In this document: positions 5,124 through 8,499 of the stretch, in pieces
Layout of the letters: each line of letters opens with the position of its first letter
How positions within the stretch are numbered: position 1 is the stretch's first letter
Assembly: GCA_031267635.1 (NCBI GenBank)
Contig: JAIRYX010000502.1
Span: forward strand, 1-8,499
Length of the DNA: 8,499 bases
From: Planctomycetaceae bacterium
Lineage (GTDB): Bacteria > Planctomycetota > Planctomycetia > Pirellulales > Thermoguttaceae
Reading direction: 5' to 3'
The notes under the pieces: model-generated
The model's database searches: none
What the model was told of the DNA's origin: nothing
What the model saw: only the letters and a program-made list of their open reading frames with translations
Translations under genes and position numbers: made by a program

Positions 5124-6602
5124 ATGTATTTACTCGGTTACGACGTCGGCAGTTCTTCCGTGAAAGCAAGTTTGGTGCATTCGCAAACCGGCGAGATGTT
5201 TAGCGAATTTTTCCCAAAAACAGAAGCGGCGATTAAAGCGGTGAAACAAGGTTGGGCGGAGCAAAGTCCCGCCGCGTGGTGGCAATCTCTGAAATCGGCG
5301 ACGCACGCGGTTTTGGCAAAATCGCACGTTCCTCCGGACGAGATTAAGGCGGTCGGAATCTCCTATCAGATGCACGGGCTGGTTCTACTCGATAAAACGT
5401 TAACGCCGATTCGAGACGCGATTATTTGGTGCGACAGCCGCGCAGTTTCTTACGGCGACAAAGCGTTTCGTTCGCTCGGCGGCGAACGCTGCTTATCGCG
5501 TTTACTCAACTCGCCCGGCAATTTCACGCTGTCGAAACTCGCGTGGGTGAAAGAGAACGAACCGGAAAATTACGCGAAAATCAAGTATTACATGCTTCCC
5601 GGCGACTATATCGCCACTCGTTTGACCGAAACGCCGACGACAACTGTTTCGGGATTGTCCGAGGGAATCGCGTGGGACTTTCAAAGCAATTCTCCCGCGA
5701 CATTTCTTTATGATTATTTCGGGTTCGACATGTCGTTAATCCCTGCAATCGTGCCGACCTTCGGTATTCAGGGACATATTACGCCGAAAATTGCGGAGGA
5801 ACTCGGACTTGTCGCCGGAACGTTGGTGTCTTACCGCGCGGGCGATCAACCGAACAACGCGCTTTCGCTGAACGTCTTGAATCCGGGCGAAGTTGCCGCG
5901 ACCGCCGGAACGTCGGGCGTGGTTTACGGAGTCAACGGCGGCGCAAAATACGATCCGCAGTCGCGAGTCAATTCCTTTGCTCACGTCAATCACACGGAAA
6001 AACAAACGCGGATCGGCGTCCTTCTTTGTATCAACGGCACCGCGATTCTCAACGCATGGATAAGAAACAATGTCGCGCCGGCAGGAATCAGCTACGCAAA
6101 CATGAACGAGCTGGCGGCGGACGTCCCTATCGGCAGCGAAGGCGTGAGTATTATTCCGTTCGGCAACGGCGCGGAGCGAATGTTAAGCAATCAAGAGCCA
6201 AACTGTTCTATTCATGGAATCAACTTTAACCGACACGATAAAAAACATCTTATCCACGCTGCGCAAGAGGGAATCGCGTTTTCGTTCAAGTACGGCATGG
6301 ACATTATGAATCAAATCGGCATGGAAACGAAGACAATTCGCGCCGGGCTTGCTAATTTATTTTTGAGTCCGGTGTTTCGGCAAACATTATCGAATATCAC
6401 CGGCGCGACTATTGAGCTTTACAACACGGACGGCTCTATCGGCGCGGCGCGCGGAGCCGGGATCGGCGCGGGAATCTTCCAGAGCGAAACCGAAGCGTTT
6501 GCGACGCTGAAAAAAGAAACTGTCGTAATACCCGAAACGCAAAGTATTGACGCGAGTTTAACCGCTTATGAAAGCTGGCACAAGCGGTTGCAAACGGATT
6601 GA
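5124..6602 (+). CDS. xylB: Xylulokinase (FGGY carbohydrate kinase)
   Basis: XylB phosphorylates D-xylulose with ATP to xylulose 5-phosphate, which enters the pentose phosphate pathway; it is cytoplasmic. From ATG 5124 the protein has 492 residues (E. coli XylB 484). It shows YDVGSSSVK at 6-14 with D7 in the first phosphate loop, QMHGL at 82-86 and WCDSR at 102-106 for sugar binding, AGDQPNNAL at 239-247 with D241 as probable catalytic base, TAGTSGVVYG at 260-269, and the second FGGY signature (GLANLFLSPVFRQTL) in the C-terminal lobe. GAGGAG at 5112-5117 lies 6 nt before ATG 5124, favouring it over an in-frame GTG at 5073. The sequence strongly resembles Bacteroidota xylulokinases as I remember them, so transfer is possible. 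No xylose isomerase or transporter adjoins it. Another FGGY sugar specificity is possible but less likely. Confidence 0.9.
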   Translation: MYLLGYDVGSSSVKASLVHSQTGEMFSEFFPKTEAAIKAVKQGWAEQSPAAWWQSLKSATHAVLAKSHVPPDEIKAVGISYQMHGLVLLDKTLTPIRDAIIWCDSRAVSYGDKAFRSLGGERCLSRLLNSPGNFTLSKLAWVKENEPENYAKIKYYMLPGDYIATRLTETPTTTVSGLSEGIAWDFQSNSPATFLYDYFGFDMSLIPAIVPTFGIQGHITPKIAEELGLVAGTLVSYRAGDQPNNALSLNVLNPGEVAATAGTSGVVYGVNGGAKYDPQSRVNSFAHVNHTEKQTRIGVLLCINGTAILNAWIRNNVAPAGISYANMNELAADVPIGSEGVSIIPFGNGAERMLSNQEPNCSIHGINFNRHDKKHLIHAAQEGIAFSFKYGMDIMNQIGMETKTIRAGLANLFLSPVFRQTLSNITGATIELYNTDGSIGAARGAGIGAGIFQSETEAFATLKKETVVIPETQSIDASLTAYESWHKRLQTD

Positions 6603-6690
6603 ATGAAAATAGGAAGATTAAAATTCCTGATGAGTTCACATTTGGGGAAGGTTTCTGGAAGTCCCCTCTCGTAAACAATGACAACATGAA

Positions 6691-7129
6691 ACTATTCTGA
6701 TTATTTCGTTTTGGGGAGATAATATTTGAAAACGCAATAGAAAACAATGGTATCAGTTGCCCAAGCCAAATCAATCCGCACTTGGCAACTGTAGAGTTAC
6801 CCGAAAGATTTTACTATTGTCGCCCTTCTTTATAAAATTCTCTTATTAGCCCGAATTACACCACCAATATTCGCCCTTGTTCCCTTATTTTTCGTTCCAT
6901 TGTTTTGATAAAAATTCATGATCTAAAAAATAAGGGTGTCAGGGCGCCATTTGGGGGCTTTGTTGGTTACTAAGGGAATTTTATAAATAAGGGCGACAAT
7001 AGTAAAGCATTTCGGGTACGGATAACTATGCAGTTGCCCGGTATGGATTTATGTGGCTTGGACAACTGAATCGTTACTGTATTATATAAATCAATCCCTC
7101 TCCAAAATGTGAGATAAGCAGAAACTATT
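6691..7129. mobile_element. MITE-like palindromic element (~440 bp)
   Basis: Left (6754-6850) and right (6964-7068) arms are extended inverted repeats: CAGTTGCCCAAGCC and TTTACTATTGTCGCCCTT recur in reverse complement. Weaker symmetry continues outward to CTGATTATTTCGTTTTGG at 6697-6714 and its counterpart at 7102-7122. Inside, CCCTTATTTTT at 6882 pairs with AAAAATAAGGG near 6926-6936. No coding frame is convincing. A half-copy lies at 3464-3645, fused to a transposase relic, so this is a dispersed, probably non-autonomous element. Its exact ends and any target duplication are not clear. The adjoining 6603-6690 and 7130-7187 hold nothing I can name. Confidence 0.7.
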
Positions 7130-7187
7130 AGGTACGAACGTGTCGGATGCCCCAAACAAATTTTCAAGTGTAATGAGGAATATTCTC

Positions 7188-8030
7188 TCACGCTTTCACA
7201 AAATGCTTATCAATAGCGAGTTCTTTTGGGGAGAGTCCGAGTGCGGTTCCGACTAAATCGGAAAGAGAATAAATCGGCAAATTGAGCGTTTCGCCGAGAC
7301 GTTTTTCTGTCGCCGATTGTTTCATATCGAGATTGACAATACACATCGGACACGCGGCAACCATGCAGTTGGCGTTATGATCTTTCGCGTTTTTCAGAAT
7401 TTGTCCAACTAACCGCTCGACCGTCGCGCCATCAGCAAGCGTCAAGCCCGCGCCGCAACATTCGGTCTTGTAATTCCACTCGACCGGCTCCGCACCGAGT
7501 CCCGCTAAAAGCGTTTCCATACTGCTCGGATGTTCGGGATCGTCAAATTGCACAACTCGCGGTGGACGCACCATCAAACAGCCGTAATAACATGCCGGTT
7601 TGAAGTTGTCGAGTTTTATGGTCGCTTGTTCGATAATTTTGTCGAATCCGACTTTCTGAAAAATCTGCACAAGGTTCAACACGTCGCATGTTCCGTTCAG
7701 CGGCAATTCCACAACGTCTGACATCTCTTTTCGCAATAATGCGTCAGCGGTGATTTTTTGCTTCGCCTTGAGCAATTCCATCGAACAGAGCGGGCAAGGA
7801 GCTAACAGTTCCTTCACGCCGTCGCGTTCCGCAATCGCTAAATTCCGAAGCGGCAAAGCGGTTCCAAGTTTTTTGTTAATCATGTGCGCGCCGGACGCTC
7901 CGCAACAGATCCAGTCGTCAATTTCCTTGAGCGACACACCGAGTTTTGAGAGCGAACTCCGCACCGATTTTTCGTAATCGTTCGACGAACCATGCAAGGC
8001 ACAACCGGGATAATAACCAATGTCAATCAT
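7188..8030 (-). CDS. HdrB-like heterodisulfide reductase subunit B (two CCG domains)
   Basis: The 280-residue protein has two cysteine-rich CCG modules. The first is C10, C42-C43, C79 and C82 (CX31CCX35CXXC); the second is C147 and/or C151, C191-C192, C227 and C230. In HdrB of methanogens these bind non-cubane [4Fe-4S] clusters that reduce disulfides; in bacteria related subunits serve thiol/disulfide or electron-bifurcating complexes and some succinate or glycolate oxidoreductases. There is no signal peptide or membrane segment, so it should be cytosolic. Length is close to the family's usual ~290. It starts at ATG 8030 with no clear Shine-Dalgarno sequence but with the leader motif at 8037-8056. 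No HdrC or HdrA partner adjoins it: a palindromic element lies downstream and an Rpn-type gene 71 bp upstream. The real substrate is unknown. Confidence 0.85.
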   Translation of the reverse strand: MIDIGYYPGCALHGSSNDYEKSVRSSLSKLGVSLKEIDDWICCGASGAHMINKKLGTALPLRNLAIAERDGVKELLAPCPLCSMELLKAKQKITADALLRKEMSDVVELPLNGTCDVLNLVQIFQKVGFDKIIEQATIKLDNFKPACYYGCLMVRPPRVVQFDDPEHPSSMETLLAGLGAEPVEWNYKTECCGAGLTLADGATVERLVGQILKNAKDHNANCMVAACPMCIVNLDMKQSATEKRLGETLNLPIYSLSDLVGTALGLSPKELAIDKHFVKA

Positions 8031-8036
8031 AATAAA

Positions 8037-8056
8037 TTAAAACCTAAAAGTTAAAA
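8037..8056 (-). promoter_or_regulatory. Leader motif just before the HdrB-like start
   Basis: On the minus strand this reads TTTTAACTTTTAGGTTTTAA and ends 6 nt before the ATG. It differs by one base from the motif before the HhH-GPD-like gene at 942-961. The shared placement, rather than any known binding protein, is the reason to list it. Confidence 0.4.
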
Positions 8057-8101
8057 TTGTAATTTTTTACCGCTTTTATTCTTCTGAATTTACCGCCTGT
8101 T

Positions 8102-8499
8102 TTATTTCTTCAAATCGTGAATTTCTTCGGAAGACAATCCGGTTAATTCCTGAATCTCTTCCAACGTCATTCCTTTTTGCAACAAATTGATTGCAACTTT
8201 TTTAATTCCTTTTTTAATTCCTTCCTTAATTCCCTCTTTAATTCCTTTATCGATTCCTTCCTTAATTCCGGCGTTTTTAGCGTCCGATAACACGCTTCGT
8301 TCCGTCATGATTGCGTCGCAGACAAGATCATAAGTGAAAAGTTGCTCTTTAGTGTACGCCCCGATTTCCGCATAATCGAGCGCCTCACGAAGATCGCTGT
8401 TCTCAAGCAGTTCATTAGGCGCTTGGCGGGTTTTTTCGTTGATTTCCGTCAAAAAACGAAGCCAAAGTTCTTTGTCCGAACGGCTGTGCGGAACGAATT
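8102..8499 (-). CDS. Rpn family recombination-promoting nuclease / PD-(D/E)XK putative transposase, C-terminal part
   Basis: The frame is open from the right edge of the window (FVPHSRSDKELWLRFLTEIN...) to the stop at 8102, so the true start and the N-terminal PD-(D/E)XK catalytic domain are outside. An internal TTG at 8452 is not the start, because the upstream DKELWLRFL is typical family sequence. The visible ~132 residues carry the helical middle (LREALDYAEIGAYTKEQLFTYDLVCDAIMTERS), a run of GIKEG/GIKKG repeats, and the closing AINLLQKGMTLEEIQELTGLSSEEI characteristic of the family. Rpn proteins are DNA endonucleases reported to promote RecA-independent recombination. They are common as multicopy genes in gut bacteria. 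It is 71 bp upstream of the HdrB-like gene in the same direction. Confidence 0.85.
   Translation of the reverse strand, partial: FVPHSRSDKELWLRFLTEINEKTRQAPNELLENSDLREALDYAEIGAYTKEQLFTYDLVCDAIMTERSVLSDAKNAGIKEGIDKGIKEGIKEGIKKGIKKVAINLLQKGMTLEEIQELTGLSSEEIHDLKK
8203..8269 (-). repeat. 12-bp tandem repeat encoding GIKE-type tetrapeptides
   Basis: On the plus strand about five and a half 12-bp units of the form TAATTCCTTCCT run here, with small variation. In the minus-strand gene they encode GIKEGIDKGIKEGIKEGIKK. Being in frame, unit gain or loss would lengthen or shorten the linker without breaking the gene. Confidence 0.75.

Noticed and set aside
6603..6690. Terminator after xylB
   Set aside because: Only short stems (AGGAA/TTCCT and GGGGA/TCCCC) are present, with no following T-run.

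Overview
The window looks like chromosomal DNA from a moderately low-GC member of the Planctomycetota, possibly a gut-associated lineage. This is inference. It rests on rbfA being followed by a degenerate HhH-GPD-like protein with a lysine-rich tail, an arrangement I recall from planctomycetes, and on a nicotinate-nucleotide pyrophosphorylase with a planctomycete-style N-terminus. No rRNA or tRNA gene is present to confirm it.

Layout. Positions 1-390 are non-coding, with a small inverted repeat and a possible extended -10 promoter before rbfA. Three plus-strand genes follow: rbfA (391-765, ribosome maturation), an endonuclease-III-fold protein (968-2146) that lacks the catalytic lysine and the Fe-S cysteines, and nadC (2490-3449, NAD biosynthesis). 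Positions 3450-4923 hold no intact gene. This stretch contains, in order, a truncated copy of a dispersed inverted-repeat element, the frameshifted C-terminal relic of a DDE transposase, a duplicated ~150-bp block, a ten-unit 21-bp satellite built of hairpins, a ~178-bp near-perfect hairpin, and a palindromic element of the GTAGGGGCAGACC type that abuts it. A canonical promoter (4994-5022), a leader hairpin and a possible LacI-type operator precede a solitary xylulokinase gene, xylB (5124-6602). A ~440-bp MITE-like palindrome (about 6691-7129) separates it from two minus-strand genes: a HdrB-like CCG-domain protein (7188-8030), and the C-terminal part of an Rpn/PD-(D/E)XK recombination-promoting nuclease running off the right edge (8102-8499).

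The intact genes are housekeeping or central-metabolism functions and do not form one pathway. XylB stands without visible xylose isomerase, transport or regulator genes, and HdrB without its usual HdrC or oxidoreductase partners. The most unusual content is the repeat landscape: a 21-bp period recurs in three unrelated-looking sequences, the satellite keeps potential base pairing despite unit variation, and a dispersed element occurs once whole and once fused to a transposase relic. I see no CRISPR array, toxin-antitoxin pair, or complete defence or secretion system.
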